The notes: a model not told the origin generated them from the sequence alone. Positions 8,046-18,236 are shown, counted from the first letter of the stretch. The stretch: 64,000 bases of DNA from Oceanicoccus sp. (GCF_029238675.1 NZ_JAQWFR010000017.1:62001-126000); one strand, 5' to 3'. Numbers and translations: made by a program.

Positions 8046-8753
8046 ATGTCAGATCAAAACATCCCCGTCGATGATAAAAAACGCCGCAGTATTCGTAGCT
8101 TTGTACTGCGCACCGGTCGAATGACTCCAGGCCAGCAAAAAGCTTATGACAACCATTGGCCCAGCAAAGGTTTATTGCTGGCGGATGGCATGATCGACTA
8201 TGCACAGGTCTTTGACCGCCAGGCTCCAGTGGTGTTAGAAATTGGTTTTGGCATGGGCGCTTCTTTGGTTGAAATGGCGAAGGCGGCACCGGAGCAAGAT
8301 TTTATCGGAGTAGAAGTACATGTCCCCGGTGTGGGTAAATTACTCCACGGTATGGAAGAACATAATGTCGACAATATCCGGGTTTACTGTGATGATGCGG
8401 TGGAAGTGCTTAAGCAATGTATTGCAGATAATAGCCTGGACCGGATTCAAATCTATTTCCCCGACCCCTGGCATAAGAAGAAACATCATAAGCGCCGCCT
8501 GATCCAAACTCCCTTTGTACAGGCTTTACGCAGCAAATTAAAAGAGGGTGGTATTCTTCATCTGGCCACCGACTGGGAACACTATGCGGAACATATGATG
8601 GAAGTCATGGCCGCAGCGGAAGGTTTTAGCAACCAGGCCGATGAGTATTGCTTCTCCGATCGGCCGGCGTATCGGCCCATTACAAAATTTGAAAAGCGCG
8701 GTGAGCGTTTAGGTCATGGCGTTTGGGATTTACTGTTTGAAAAAACCGCGTAA
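8046..8753 (+). CDS. trmB: tRNA (guanine46-N7)-methyltransferase
   Basis: TrmB forms 7-methylguanosine at position 46 in the tRNA variable loop. The 235-aa product (E. coli 239) has the SAM-binding segment [18 protein letters not shown], the acidic FIGVEVH strand, and the signature [15 protein letters not shown]. The C-terminal [20 protein letters not shown] is also diagnostic and provides catalytic and substrate-binding residues. A divergent paralogue is encoded at 45336-46013, but this copy has every expected motif and is the functional TrmB candidate. Confidence 0.97.
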   Translation: MSDQNIPVDDKKRRSIRSFVLRTGRMTPGQQKAYDNHWPSKGLLLADGMIDYAQVFDRQAPVVLEIGFGMGASLVEMAKAAPEQDFIGVEVHVPGVGKLLHGMEEHNVDNIRVYCDDAVEVLKQCIADNSLDRIQIYFPDPWHKKKHHKRRLIQTPFVQALRSKLKEGGILHLATDWEHYAEHMMEVMAAAEGFSNQADEYCFSDRPAYRPITKFEKRGERLGHGVWDLLFEKTA

Positions 8754-8797
8754 ACTGTCTGCCATTCCAGTTAATTACCCTTCCAGAGATTTTATTA

Positions 8798-10195
8798 ATG
8801 GCCGCGACTTCCATCAAACAATTACTTGCCGGATCAATAGCAACGGGTAATGCCGTCACTGCACAGGGGTGGGTACGAAGTCGCAGGGACTCCAAAGGCG
8901 GTTTTTCCTTTATGGCCATCCACGATGGTAGCAGCTTTGATGCTATTCAGGCGGTTGTCCCCGCAGAGCTGGATAATTATCAAGAGGAAGTTTTGCAAGC
9001 TGGTGTCGGTTGTTCGGTTAAAATCTCAGGTCAGTTGGTCGCCTCGCAGGGCAAAGGGCAAGCCTTTGAAATTCAGGCGCAGTCCGTTGAAGTGATTGGC
9101 TGGGTGGACGATCCTGAATCCTACCCTATCGCCAAAAAACGCCATAGCTTTGAATACCTAAGAACCGTTGCTCACCTGCGTCCCAGAACGAATACCTTTG
9201 GCGCCATAACCCGTGTGCGTACAGTACTGGCCAATGCCATTCATAATTATTTTTTTGATCGTGAATTTCAGTGGATTAATACACCGCTGATTACAGCTAG
9301 TGACTGTGAAGGTGCCGGTGAGCTCTTTCGGGTTAGTACCTTGGACTTAAGTAACCTTCCCCGCACAGAAAATGAAGCTATCGATTTTTCCCAGGACTTT
9401 TTTGGTGAGGAATCCTTCCTAACTGTTTCCGGCCAATTAAATGTTGAATCCTATTGTATGGCCTTGTCCAAAGTGTATACCTTTGGCCCAACCTTCCGGG
9501 CAGAGAACTCCAACACCAGTCGTCACCTGGCCGAGTTCTGGATGGTAGAGCCGGAAATAGCTTTTGCGGATTTAAATGACGATGCGGATTTAGCAGAAGA
9601 CTTTTTAAGTTATCTTTTTAAAACCGTGCTGGAAAAATGCGAAGATGATTTAGCTTTCTTTAATCAGTTTGTTGATAAAACCTGTCTGGAAAGATTACAA
9701 GCTGTTGCCGATAAAAGCTTCGTTCGTATGGATTACACCGAAGCCGTTGATATTTTGGAAAAAACCAAAAAGAAATTTGAGTATCCAGTGAAGTGGGGCA
9801 TTGATTTACAGTCTGAGCATGAACGTTTTTTATGTGAAGAACATGTGGGTGCTCCAGTGATAGTGATGAACTACCCTAAAGAGATTAAAGCCTTCTATAT
9901 GCGGATGAACGACGATGAAAAAACCGTTGCCGCTATGGATGTATTAGCGCCGGGTATCGGCGAAATTATTGGCGGTAGCCAGCGTGAAGAGCGCTTGGAT
10001 GTTTTGCAGGCGCGTATGGCAGAGCAAGGTGTGGGTGATGAGCTTTGGTGGTATAAGGATCTTCGTCGCTACGGCACTGTACCCCATGCGGGTTTTGGTC
10101 TTGGTTTTGAGCGTTTAATTAGCTATGTCACTGGCATGGAAAATATTCGTGATGTGATTCCGTTCCCAAGAACGCCGGGTAATGCACCTTTTTAA
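8798..10195 (+). CDS. asnS: Asparaginyl-tRNA synthetase
   Basis: AsnS charges tRNA-Asn with asparagine. The 465-aa product (E. coli 466) has the N-terminal OB-fold anticodon-binding domain (about 1-110, [26 protein letters not shown]). A class II catalytic core follows, with motif 2 [21 protein letters not shown] and motif 3 GFGLGFERL near the C-terminus. The presence of AsnS suggests direct charging of tRNA-Asn, although GatCAB genes cannot be excluded elsewhere. Confidence 0.98.
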   Translation: MAATSIKQLLAGSIATGNAVTAQGWVRSRRDSKGGFSFMAIHDGSSFDAIQAVVPAELDNYQEEVLQAGVGCSVKISGQLVASQGKGQAFEIQAQSVEVIGWVDDPESYPIAKKRHSFEYLRTVAHLRPRTNTFGAITRVRTVLANAIHNYFFDREFQWINTPLITASDCEGAGELFRVSTLDLSNLPRTENEAIDFSQDFFGEESFLTVSGQLNVESYCMALSKVYTFGPTFRAENSNTSRHLAEFWMVEPEIAFADLNDDADLAEDFLSYLFKTVLEKCEDDLAFFNQFVDKTCLERLQAVADKSFVRMDYTEAVDILEKTKKKFEYPVKWGIDLQSEHERFLCEEHVGAPVIVMNYPKEIKAFYMRMNDDEKTVAAMDVLAPGIGEIIGGSQREERLDVLQARMAEQGVGDELWWYKDLRRYGTVPHAGFGLGFERLISYVTGMENIRDVIPFPRTPGNAPF

Positions 10196-10209
10196 CATAG
10201 ACAATAATA

Positions 10210-11439
10210 ATGCTGCATAGGATTTGGCTAAGTTTTTTTGTTATAGGATTTCTTTCCGCGCTTTATCAGTGGTTAGGCTTAGGCGACGCTGATGTTTTTC
10301 AACGGATTATAAAATCCACCTTTGATATGGCATCACTCTCTGTTGAGCTTTCTATTGGCTTGGTCGGTGTGTTGAGTTTATGGTTGGGTATTGCCGCATT
10401 GGGTGAAGCCAGTGGCTTAATGGCAAAACTGGCCCGTGCATTGTCACCTTTGTTTACACGGTTAATGCCCGAAGTTCCAAAAGGGCATCCCGCTATCGGT
10501 TCAATGACATTAAATCTTTCTGCCAATGTTCTGGGTCTTGATAATGCGGCAACCCCTTTAGGGCTTAAAGCGATGCAAGACTTGCAATCGCTTAACCCAA
10601 AACCCGATACTGCAAGCAATGCACAAATTCTTTTTCTGGTACTAAATACTTCTTCAGTAACCTTATTCCCAATAACGGTTTTACTCTATCGCGCACAATT
10701 AGGTGCAGTTGATCCCGCTTCTGTTTTTATTCCTATTTTATTAGCTACTAGCTGTTCAACCTTGGCGGGTTTGTTAGTCACTGCATGGGTACAAAAAATA
10801 AAATTGTGGGATACCGTAGTGCTAGGGTATCTGGCTTTGATAATGGGTTCGCTATTTGCGGTGATAGCCTACTTCGCCACCTTAAGTGCTGAGCAGTTAC
10901 AACAAAGTTCCAGTCTGGTTAGCAACCTAATGATTTTCAGTATCATTATGCTGTTCTTACTGGTGGCTCATTATAAAAAGGTCAATGTCTATGACACATT
11001 TATTGAAGGCGCTAAAAAAGGCTTTCAGGTGGCGATTGATATTATTCCTTTTCTATTAGCGATGTTGGTAGCCATTGGTATCTTCCGAGCCAGTGGTGCT
11101 TTGGATGTTGCTATTGATAGTGTGCGGGATGTGGTGGTCATGGCCGGTTGGGATACACGCTTTGTTGATGCCCTACCAACAGCAATGATGAAACCCCTTA
11201 GCGGCTCCGGTGCAAGGGCGATGATGGTTGAAACCATGAACACCCACGGTGTCGATTCCTTCCAGGGTTTATTATCCGCCACCATACAAGGCTCCACCGA
11301 AACAACTTTTTATGTTCTGGCGGTCTACTTTGGCAGTGTGGGTATTCGCCATGGCCGCCATGCTTTGGCCTGCGGTTTAACCGCAGATATTGCTGGCATT
11401 GTCTCCGCTATTTTTATTGCTTACTGGTTCTACGGCTAA
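10210..11439 (+). CDS. Fused SpmA/SpmB-like membrane protein (nucleoside-recognition/Gate domains)
   Basis: The 409-aa integral membrane protein resembles Bacillus SpmA in its N-terminal half (MTLNLSANVLGLDNAATPLGLKAMQDLQ, about 97-124). It resembles SpmB in its C-terminal half (FIEGAKKGFQVAIDIIPFLLAMLVAIGIFRASG, about 261-295, then LSGSGARAMMVE and STETTFYVLAVYFG). In Bacillus these are two proteins needed for spore-core dehydration; in gammaproteobacteria they commonly occur fused, where no spores are made and the role is unknown. The Gate domains suggest transport of a small solute. It starts 14 bp after asnS. Confidence 0.88.
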   Translation: MLHRIWLSFFVIGFLSALYQWLGLGDADVFQRIIKSTFDMASLSVELSIGLVGVLSLWLGIAALGEASGLMAKLARALSPLFTRLMPEVPKGHPAIGSMTLNLSANVLGLDNAATPLGLKAMQDLQSLNPKPDTASNAQILFLVLNTSSVTLFPITVLLYRAQLGAVDPASVFIPILLATSCSTLAGLLVTAWVQKIKLWDTVVLGYLALIMGSLFAVIAYFATLSAEQLQQSSSLVSNLMIFSIIMLFLLVAHYKKVNVYDTFIEGAKKGFQVAIDIIPFLLAMLVAIGIFRASGALDVAIDSVRDVVVMAGWDTRFVDALPTAMMKPLSGSGARAMMVETMNTHGVDSFQGLLSATIQGSTETTFYVLAVYFGSVGIRHGRHALACGLTADIAGIVSAIFIAYWFYG

Positions 11440-11497
11440 ACTAAAACGCCAAACTAATCACTAAACTCCGCTTTCTTTCTAACAGATTTGTTAAGTT

Positions 11498-11604
11498 ATT
11501 GGCGTTAAATCACATTGCTTTTTATCGTCTGTCTAGCGCTGCTTATTGGGTTTTTGACCGAAAATGGAGTGAAATCACCTTATATGTGACACATTAACGC
11601 CAAT
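11498..11604. repeat. Inverted 11-bp repeats in the 254-bp intergenic region before the 11694 gene
   Basis: ATTGGCGTTAA (11498-11508) and TTAACGCCAAT (11594-11604) are perfect inverted copies 85 bp apart. A partial third copy (AACGCCAA) is at 11445-11452. The rest of 11440-11693 is A/T-rich and holds no recognisable gene. The copies could be spaced regulator sites for the gene at 11694 or chance. Confidence 0.4.
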
Positions 11605-11693
11605 TTTTGTGCATTTTTCCAATAGTGGTCCATACTCAGGGTGTGGCAAGCTAGTGATGCGGTTGTAATAGAATAACTTGCCTGAGAGAGATA

Positions 11694-12002
11694 ATGATTA
11701 TGGCGCTGAATAAAAAAGAAAGTGGAGTGATTGATGAGATGTCCATAGTGGACGTTTTCACCAATCTTATTTTTGATGCTGACTCAAGGTTAGATGAGAC
11801 AGGGTTCCTGGTTGTTGAGGCCCTTGGGCAGATTGAGTCTTCACTTTTTGAGGCCACCCGCTGTGATATCAGTGAGTTTCTTCGCGCTATGGGTGTTGAT
11901 GAGATGATCACTACCGTAGGCCAGGTTAAGCGCAGCCTGGACCAGCAACAGGGCGTTATTGCCTCTAACCGTTCAGCGAGCCGCTACCTGTTACATCGCT
12001 AA
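11694..12002 (+). CDS. Hypothetical small acidic helical protein
   Basis: The 102-aa product (MIMALNKKESGVIDEMSIVDVF...) is predicted to be mostly helical, with no signal peptide or membrane segment. I recognise no family. GAGAGAG ends about four bases before ATG 11694; an in-frame ATG at 11700 is an alternative. It sits alone between the spmAB-like gene and the convergent rnb, after a 254-bp non-coding region, so it probably has its own promoter. Codon use looks like that of its neighbours, which supports a real gene. Confidence 0.6.
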   Translation: MIMALNKKESGVIDEMSIVDVFTNLIFDADSRLDETGFLVVEALGQIESSLFEATRCDISEFLRAMGVDEMITTVGQVKRSLDQQQGVIASNRSASRYLLHR

Positions 12003-12133
12003 GTTTGTATTCGTATTTCGATTGTCTTTCTTAACTGCCCCAGTTACGAAGCAGGTTCTACTTCCAGCTCTTGTTTATCCCCTTACCTCGGTGTTAAGTG
12101 CCCCATTAAGACACGTTATCAGCAAGCGGCGGG

Positions 12134-14068
12134 TTAATTAACGGGCTCAGGCAGGGTATAGCGAATACTACGCGCGTTGCTATCCACTTCCTTAACAACG
12201 ACTTCGATCGCCTGATTCAGTTCAATGGTTTGTGATTTACTGGTTAAACGCAAACGCATAGGGTCAAAACTGTACTTTTGTTGCAATAAGCGCGTTTCAA
12301 CAAAGCCTTCAATTAAGTGGTCATCCAGCCTGACGGTAAAGCCATTACTGTTAATTTGGGAAATGGTGCCCATAAAGGTCTGGCCAATCAAGGGCTGCAT
12401 AAACTGGCACTTTAGCCATTGCTCCATTTGATAACGAGCCTGGCGGGAATTATCTTGTCCCTGTTGCATAATAGCCAGGTCTTCTGCTTTTACAGCCGCT
12501 GTTTTAGATAGTTTAATTTTACTCTTCAGTAAGCGGTGTACTGTTAAGTCGCTGTATTTTCTGATGGGTGATGTGAAAGTCGTATACTTGTCCAGGCCCA
12601 TACCGTAATGGGGTAGCACTTCAGCGCTTAAACGGCTGCGCTCAAGCAGGCGACTTAAAACGGGGCGCAAAGGAAATTCCAGCTTATCATCATCAATACT
12701 TTTCATTAATTTCTGATAGCCTTGCGGTGTTGAGAAATCAATATCGGTTAGCGACAATTGTTCCTCTGCCAGCTTTTTCACATCCGCTAAGCGCTCACTA
12801 CGAAACCCCGGGTGACTTATAAAAATCCCCTGGCCATCTAACATATTTGCTGCGCAGCGATTAGCAGCAATCATGCACTCTTCAATGAGCTGATGAGCGC
12901 TGGTTTTTTTAATGGGTTCTATATGGTCAATTTTACGTTGTGCATTAAGGACTAGCCGGTATTCCTGGCGGTTAGGAATGACCAGGTTATGTTCTTGTCT
13001 TTGGCTCCGTAAGGCCGCAGACAGCGCTTTTAATGCCAGTAGTGTATCTTTGTGGTTATTACAGTCAGCAAGGCTTTCATCGACACCATCCTGGTCTAAA
13101 AATGCAGAAACATCGCGGTAGCTTAATTTTGCCTTGGAGCTAATCATGGCTTCAATGATTTTGTAGCTGATGATTTTGCCTTGTTGATCGGCCTCCATTT
13201 GGCATACTAAGGCGGGCCGGGTGGTATTCAGTGTTAAAGAACATAAATGATTGGCCAGTTCTTCCGGCAGCATAGATACTGGTCGTCCAGCCATGTAGGT
13301 TGATATTGCCCGCTGGCGCGCTAGCTTATCTAGCTCAGAGTCAACAGCAATCATAGCGCTGGGGTCGGCTATAGCAACTTGTAGCTGCCAACCTTGCTCT
13401 GTGTTTTTTACAAATAAGGCATCGTCCATATCCATTGTGCTGGCGGCATCAATAGTAAGAAACGGTAGCGCTGTTAAATCTTCGCGATCATTGGTATTGA
13501 CTTCTATTAATGAGCTCTTCCAATTGTCAGGCCAGGCGGGCTCAAGTTGAAATTTGCTAACAACATAGTCAGTTTCAATGCCGACCTTATCCGCAGCGCC
13601 AATGACTTCAGTAATTTTTGCCTGGGGTTTGGCTTGGGGATAGGGGTGGCGGTTAATTCTACAGCGGATAAAATCGTTGGGCTTGGCGTTAAGGCGTGCC
13701 TGCGGTGGAATAAAAATCCAGCGCTTTAAATTAGGTACATCGGGCTCAACAAAATGCCCTTTACCCTTAACAATATAACGGCCGGTAAATTCTTTTAGCG
13801 GGGAGTCGATCAGTTTTTCTAAAGTACCACTAACTTTTGCTTTAGCGTCTTTATTTTCCTGCTTGGTGGTAATCAGTATTTTGACTTTATCCCCGGGAAA
13901 GACTTTTTGCATTTCATCGGGGTTAATAAAAATCTCCCGGCCATCGTCTAGCATTACAAACCCAAATTTTCTTTGTGTCCCTTTAACAATACCTACAGCG
14001 TACTCTTTGCTGTCTTCAATATTTTGTTTGAGCTGTTTAAGCTGGGAGAGGGTATCCTTGTCTAACAT
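12134..14068 (-). CDS. rnb: Exoribonuclease II (RNase II family)
   Basis: RNase II degrades single-stranded RNA processively from the 3' end. The 644-aa form starting at 14068 (MLDKDTLSQLKQLKQN) equals E. coli RNase II (644 aa) in length; in-frame starts at 14089 and 14149 exist but add residues outside the family. Order is cold-shock domains (about 25-170), the RNB catalytic domain with REDLTALPFLTIDAASTMDMDDALF (metal-binding aspartates) and TSPIRKYSDLTVHRLLK, then an S1 domain at the C-terminus. The REDLTAL...TIDSAST-type sequence makes it closer to Rnb than to RNase R. It is alone on its strand and divergent from phoH. Confidence 0.92.
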   Translation of the reverse strand: MLDKDTLSQLKQLKQNIEDSKEYAVGIVKGTQRKFGFVMLDDGREIFINPDEMQKVFPGDKVKILITTKQENKDAKAKVSGTLEKLIDSPLKEFTGRYIVKGKGHFVEPDVPNLKRWIFIPPQARLNAKPNDFIRCRINRHPYPQAKPQAKITEVIGAADKVGIETDYVVSKFQLEPAWPDNWKSSLIEVNTNDREDLTALPFLTIDAASTMDMDDALFVKNTEQGWQLQVAIADPSAMIAVDSELDKLARQRAISTYMAGRPVSMLPEELANHLCSLTLNTTRPALVCQMEADQQGKIISYKIIEAMISSKAKLSYRDVSAFLDQDGVDESLADCNNHKDTLLALKALSAALRSQRQEHNLVIPNRQEYRLVLNAQRKIDHIEPIKKTSAHQLIEECMIAANRCAANMLDGQGIFISHPGFRSERLADVKKLAEEQLSLTDIDFSTPQGYQKLMKSIDDDKLEFPLRPVLSRLLERSRLSAEVLPHYGMGLDKYTTFTSPIRKYSDLTVHRLLKSKIKLSKTAAVKAEDLAIMQQGQDNSRQARYQMEQWLKCQFMQPLIGQTFMGTISQINSNGFTVRLDDHLIEGFVETRLLQQKYSFDPMRLRLTSKSQTIELNQAIEVVVKEVDSNARSIRYTLPEPVN

Positions 14069-14594
14069 ACTAATGTGTACCGAGAGCATTTCAAAATAAA
14101 AAGGACAGATGACGGTTGTTATAACATCGGCCCTTTGATTGGGAGGCATAGACTAGCTGATATTAGAGTAAATGTCAGTCGATATGGCTATTCAATAGAT
14201 TAATTAGGCCTGTGCTCAAAAGGCTTTTTGTTGCAAGGGTCGTTGATCATACTGAGATTCGGCCGTTAGCATGATTAATCGTTTATTTACTGATCATTTG
14301 AGTGCAGTAAGGCAGTAATAGGTTGACAATATCCCGCCATCTTTTAATAATCGAGACACATGCACCAGCTCTGGGTTCTGCCATTGCTTCTTTTGCGATT
14401 ATTGCAATTTAGTGTGGTGCTTGTGGGGGATTGCCAGCAATGCCTCACAACACGATGCACTCTTTTGACTCCCTCGAGTCACTACTTGTTACACCTTGCT
14501 TATCTACGTTCTTTTCAGCCGTCATATCGATGGTTTTCAAGCTGTTGTACTCCCCTTATTAATACCTTTGATAACAAAAACCGGAGCTTTATCG
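14069..14594. other. Long intergenic region between rnb and the PhoH gene
   Basis: This 526-bp gap carries a good sigma70 promoter for the PhoH gene (14323-14351) and a leader of about 235 nt. No convincing protein is encoded: a 92-codon frame from 14360 lacks a ribosome-binding site, is rich in Leu/Cys/Ser and runs into phoH out of frame. No known riboswitch fold was recognised by eye. Confidence 0.6.
14323..14351 (+). promoter_or_regulatory. Putative sigma70 promoter of the PIN-PhoH gene
   Basis: A perfect TTGACA (14323-14328), 17-bp spacer and AATAAT (14346-14351). Predicted transcription start is near 14358, which implies a long leader of roughly 235 nt before ATG 14595. Confidence 0.6.
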
Positions 14595-15980
14595 ATGGAA
14601 AAAATATTTGTCCTGGATACCAACGTTCTACTGCATGACCCTATGGCGCTTTATGCGTTTAAGGAACATAAGATAGTCATTCCGATGACGGTATTAGAGG
14701 AACTGGACACGATCAAAGATAGAAAGGATAAAGATGTTAGTCGCGAGGCGAGAATTGCGATTAATGCCATCGATGGCGTATTAAGCGATGCCTCACCCAA
14801 GGCAATCCAGGATGGAGTTGATATTGTGGAAGCCAAAGGAGGCGATGTGACCGGCTGTCTGGCGATTTTCCCCGATCAGCTAATTAGTCATGATAATGAA
14901 GCTCCTTATTTGGACGGCTCCCCCCAACAGGCCAACGACAACCGTATTATTAATGTGGCCCTGCATCTGCAAACTCACAATGCAGATAAATATGTTTGCC
15001 TGGTGACTAAAGATATTAATATGCGGTTAAAGGCCAAGGGCTCGGGTTTAGAAAACGTTGAAGACTATAGAAAGGATAGGGTGATCGAGGATATCGAATT
15101 GATGTCCAAAGGCTATGAAACCCTTGAAGGTGATTTTTGGGATCGTGTAGAGTCTGTGAAATCGGTGCAAAAGGGTAAGGCCACCATGCATGTGATTGAC
15201 AGTAGTATTTTGCCCAACGCTTATCCGCAAATGTTTGTTTGTGACGATGGTGATTTTGTGGGTTTGGTGCGTGAGGTGGATGCGAAGTCTATTCATATCC
15301 AGCAGCTAAGTCGCGAGCGTTTAATGTCACAACAGCTATGGGGTTTGACGCCACGAAATATCGAGCAGGCAATGGCCTTCTTTTTGGTGCAGTGCGACGA
15401 TATTGATATGACCGCCTTAACCGGCCCGGCAGGTTCAGGTAAAACACTGATCGCTTTAGCCTATGGCCTACATGCGATTATGGAAGAAAAGCGCTATGAC
15501 AAATTAATTGTTGCGCGTAACACGCCGCCGATTGCAGAAGATATTGGTTTTTTACCCGGTACCGAAGAAGAAAAAATGGCGCCATGGTTGGCGGCCTTTG
15601 AAGATAATCTGGAGGTATTACACGGCCATGACGAATCGCCCTATGGCAGTATTGATTACATTAAAGAGCGTGCCAATATTCAATTTAAGTCGCTGAATTT
15701 TATGCGAGGTCGCTCATTTAATAATGCTTATATCATTATTGATGAGTGCCAGGGTTTAACGCAGTTTCAATTGAAATCGATTATTACGCGGGTAGGGGTA
15801 AATTCTAAAATTGTAGTGTTAGGTAACCTGGCACAGATAGATAACAAATATATTACGCCGGTGACTTCCGGTCTGACTTATCTGGTGGAAAAAAGCAAAG
15901 ACTTTGAACATGCGGGGATTATGCATGTGAGTGGGATTGAGCGTTCCCGGTTGGCAGAGTTCGCTGAAGAAAATTTATAA
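14595..15980 (+). CDS. PhoH-family protein with N-terminal PIN domain (PhoH2-type)
   Basis: The 461-aa protein joins an N-terminal PIN nuclease fold (about 1-140, beginning MEKIFVLDTNVLLHD with the first catalytic Asp) to a PhoH ATPase with Walker A GPAGSGKT at 277-284 and a downstream IIIDECQ Walker B. Such fusions act as RNA helicase/ribonucleases in mycobacteria (PhoH2); the role in gammaproteobacteria is not settled. The start at 14595 is chosen because MEKIFVLDTNVLLHD is the conserved family N-terminus and GGAG lies eight bases upstream. It converges with tatC, with 24 bp between. Confidence 0.93.
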   Translation: MEKIFVLDTNVLLHDPMALYAFKEHKIVIPMTVLEELDTIKDRKDKDVSREARIAINAIDGVLSDASPKAIQDGVDIVEAKGGDVTGCLAIFPDQLISHDNEAPYLDGSPQQANDNRIINVALHLQTHNADKYVCLVTKDINMRLKAKGSGLENVEDYRKDRVIEDIELMSKGYETLEGDFWDRVESVKSVQKGKATMHVIDSSILPNAYPQMFVCDDGDFVGLVREVDAKSIHIQQLSRERLMSQQLWGLTPRNIEQAMAFFLVQCDDIDMTALTGPAGSGKTLIALAYGLHAIMEEKRYDKLIVARNTPPIAEDIGFLPGTEEEKMAPWLAAFEDNLEVLHGHDESPYGSIDYIKERANIQFKSLNFMRGRSFNNAYIIIDECQGLTQFQLKSIITRVGVNSKIVVLGNLAQIDNKYITPVTSGLTYLVEKSKDFEHAGIMHVSGIERSRLAEFAEENL

Positions 15981-16004
15981 CGGGGTCTTAGGGCCGGAGG
16001 TATT

Positions 16005-16766
16005 CTATTCTTCAACCGGCCCCATCTTCTTGCTACCAATAAATCGCCCAAAGAAAACCCCAATCTCAAATAGCATCCACATAGGTATAGCGAGCAAAGC
16101 TTGTGAAATAATATCGGGTGGTGTTAGTAGCATCCCAAAAATAAAACACCCAACCACAATATAGGGTCTTTTTTCTGACAGCGCCTGCGGGGTGGTAATT
16201 CCCGCCCAGATTAAAAGCAGTGTGGCAATGGGAATTTCAAACGCTATACCGAAAGCAAAAAATAGTTTTAGAGTGATATCCAAAAAGCGCGCAATATCCG
16301 GTGTATAGCTAACCCCTTCAGGGCCGACGCCACTAAAGAAACCAAATACCAGTGGGAACACCACATAATAAGCGAAGGCTAAACCCGCATAAAAAAGCAG
16401 AATACTCGAAACCAGTAAAGGAATGGCAATTCGCTTTTCTGATTGATACATTCCAGGTGCAATAAAGCCCCACACTTGATACAAGATCATCGGCATAGCC
16501 ACAACAATAGAAGCTACCAATGTTAATTTAAACGGTGTTAAAAACGGCGAGGCCACTTCAGTTGCGATCATACTAGTGCCTTCCGGCAGTAGAGTGCGCA
16601 GCGGTTCTGAGACAAAATGATAAATATCGTTAGCGAAATAAAACAGGCACAAAAAAACGAACAGTATGGTTAGTACACAACGCAGCAACCGATCACGTAA
16701 TTCGGTTAAATGGGTGACAAGGGGTTGGGCCTGGTCGTCGTCTTGTGGGGTTTGGGTGTCGCTCAT
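16005..16766 (-). CDS. tatC: Sec-independent translocase subunit TatC
   Basis: TatC is the polytopic core of the twin-arginine translocase that recognises RR signal peptides and exports folded proteins. The 253-aa product has six predicted membrane segments and the conserved N-terminal [12 protein letters not shown] motif, which binds signal peptides. Its start overlaps the tatB stop by 4 bp. It is the last gene of the ubiE-ubiJ-ubiB-hisI-hisE-tatABC cluster. Confidence 0.97.
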   Translation of the reverse strand: MSDTQTPQDDDQAQPLVTHLTELRDRLLRCVLTILFVFLCLFYFANDIYHFVSEPLRTLLPEGTSMIATEVASPFLTPFKLTLVASIVVAMPMILYQVWGFIAPGMYQSEKRIAIPLLVSSILLFYAGLAFAYYVVFPLVFGFFSGVGPEGVSYTPDIARFLDITLKLFFAFGIAFEIPIATLLLIWAGITTPQALSEKRPYIVVGCFIFGMLLTPPDIISQALLAIPMWMLFEIGVFFGRFIGSKKMGPVEE

Positions 16767-17122
16767 GATTGAGGCTTATCGTCGGTCGGTTCTTTTTCGT
16801 CTGCGCTGATAATGTCTTCTATATCATATTGCAGTTTATCGAGGTCGGGCTTGAGTTCGTCAGCGGTTTCCTGGAAACTTTCTTGCAGGTCGCTTTTGGT
16901 TTTGGCCAGGCTTTCCATAATGGTTTCGTTATGGATTTGCTGTTTAATGTCGTCGGCACCAACTTCCCGCTCTATTTCAGATTTAATCTGATTGAAACTG
17001 CGGCGCATGCGGGAGACAAATAGCGTCACACTACGCACCGCACCGGGCAGGCGTTCCGGCCCCATAATAAGTAGGGACAGAACACCGATTAGCAGTAGTT
17101 CCAGAAAACCAATATCGAACAT
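16763..17122 (-). CDS. tatB: Sec-independent translocase subunit TatB
   Basis: The 119-aa product starts [32 protein letters not shown], the diagnostic TatB membrane hairpin with its GPERLP hinge. An amphipathic helix (about 25-60) and an acidic, variable tail follow. With TatC it forms the receptor for twin-arginine substrates. It lies 28 bp after tatA and overlaps tatC by 4 bp. Confidence 0.97.
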   Translation of the reverse strand: MFDIGFLELLLIGVLSLLIMGPERLPGAVRSVTLFVSRMRRSFNQIKSEIEREVGADDIKQQIHNETIMESLAKTKSDLQESFQETADELKPDLDKLQYDIEDIISADEKEPTDDKPQS

Positions 17123-17150
17123 AGATTAATAACTATTTGGCGGAGGTGGC

Positions 17151-17378
17151 TTAAGACTTTTCTTCGTCGGCTTTTTCAGCTTTGGCGTCGATATTGCCGA
17201 GGCTTTCGTCACTCTCGTCGTTAGGGTCTTTCTTATCGTCGCTCATGCTGTTCTTAAAACCTTTGATGGCTTCGCCTAAATCGCCGCCTATATTACGCAG
17301 GCGTTTGGTGCCAAATAGCATGACGACAATGGCTAAAATAATTAATAACTGCCAAATGCTGATTCCACCGATTCCCAT
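17151..17378 (-). CDS. tatA: Sec-independent translocase subunit TatA
   Basis: The 75-aa product starts [41 protein letters not shown], the typical TatA single membrane helix, FGTKRL hinge and amphipathic helix. A charged tail rich in Asp, Glu and Lys follows. TatA oligomers form the size-adaptable translocation element. I place the start at 17378, supported by a GGAGAA site; a frame reaching back to 17450 would overlap hisE in an unrelated reading. Confidence 0.96.
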   Translation of the reverse strand: MGIGGISIWQLLIILAIVVMLFGTKRLRNIGGDLGEAIKGFKNSMSDDKKDPNDESDESLGNIDAKAEKADEEKS

Positions 17379-17406
17379 AACTGTTCTCCATATATCTGTT
17401 AATTGT

Positions 17407-17739
17407 TTACTGTTCTCTTGATGCTTTTTCGTCGATACCGGATAGACCAAAACGGCGGGCCAGTTCGTCTAACACTGCATCACTGTCTTCACCGAGGTGT
17501 GACAGCATAACGAGGGAGTGAAACCACAGGTCGGCGGTTTCATAGATCAGGTCTTTGTTGTCACCGCTGTGCTCGGCATCTTTGGCAGCGATAATCGCCT
17601 CATTAGCTTCTTCGCCCACCTTTTCTAAAATCTTGTTTAAGCCTTTATGGTGCAGGCTGGCAACGTAGGAGGATTCGGGATCAGCGTTTTGTTTACGCTG
17701 TTCCAGCAGGTCTGCCAATTTTTTTAGTACGTCGCTCAT
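17407..17739 (-). CDS. hisE: Phosphoribosyl-ATP pyrophosphatase
   Basis: HisE hydrolyses phosphoribosyl-ATP to phosphoribosyl-AMP, the second step of histidine synthesis. The 110-aa all-alpha protein has the conserved [12 protein letters not shown] and [10 protein letters not shown] segments that bind metal and substrate. It is a separate gene from hisI here, unlike the fused hisIE of enterobacteria. It is followed by tatA 28 bp on. Confidence 0.96.
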   Translation of the reverse strand: MSDVLKKLADLLEQRKQNADPESSYVASLHHKGLNKILEKVGEEANEAIIAAKDAEHSGDNKDLIYETADLWFHSLVMLSHLGEDSDAVLDELARRFGLSGIDEKASREQ

Positions 17740-17769
17740 AATTGCTTCTTGGGTTTTGGTTTACGGTAC

Positions 17770-18183
17770 TTACTTTGAATAAATATCGCCAGGGTCTTTA
17801 ATAACCTTTTCGACTGTCTGCCAGGCGTTGTTTTCCAAGCGACGATAAAAGCAGCTGCGCCTGCCGGTATGACAGGCAATGCCGCCGATTTGCTCCACTT
17901 TCAAAATGATTACATCTTCATCGCAATCAATACGGATTTCCTTAATCGACTGCACGTGCCCAGATTCTTCGCCTTTACGCCAAAGCTTTTGCCGTGAACG
18001 TGACCAATAGACAGCTCGTTGTTCTTGCACCGTTAGAGCCAGTGATTCACGGTTCATCCAGGCAAACATCAGGATATCATTAGTTTCAGCATCCTGGGTA
18101 ATAGCGGGCACCAGGCCATCGCTGGTCCAGCGTACCTGTTCAAGAAATTCCTGGGTGATATCTACCGCGGTGCTTTCAGTCAT
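17770..18183 (-). CDS. hisI: Phosphoribosyl-AMP cyclohydrolase
   Basis: HisI opens the adenine ring of phosphoribosyl-AMP, the third step of histidine synthesis. The 137-aa product has [30 protein letters not shown] and the zinc/metal site residues DCDED and [10 protein letters not shown] start it at 18183 (MTESTAVD...), the usual family length; a longer frame would overlap the ubiB end. hisE follows after 30 bp. Confidence 0.95.
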   Translation of the reverse strand: MTESTAVDITQEFLEQVRWTSDGLVPAITQDAETNDILMFAWMNRESLALTVQEQRAVYWSRSRQKLWRKGEESGHVQSIKEIRIDCDEDVIILKVEQIGGIACHTGRRSCFYRRLENNAWQTVEKVIKDPGDIYSK

Positions 18184-18236
18184 TTTCGGCCGTCGTATTC
18201 TGCGTGCTTTGATGGGGGCATTATGCCATAGAAGAT

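Noticed and set aside
11641-11664. Sigma54 promoter before the 11694 gene
   Set aside because: TGGCAAG is present but the GC element is 12 rather than 10 bases from GG, so spacing is wrong.
14360-14638. 92-codon open frame upstream of the PhoH gene
   Set aside because: No ribosome-binding site, Leu/Cys/Ser-rich composition, overlaps the true PhoH start out of frame and matches no family.
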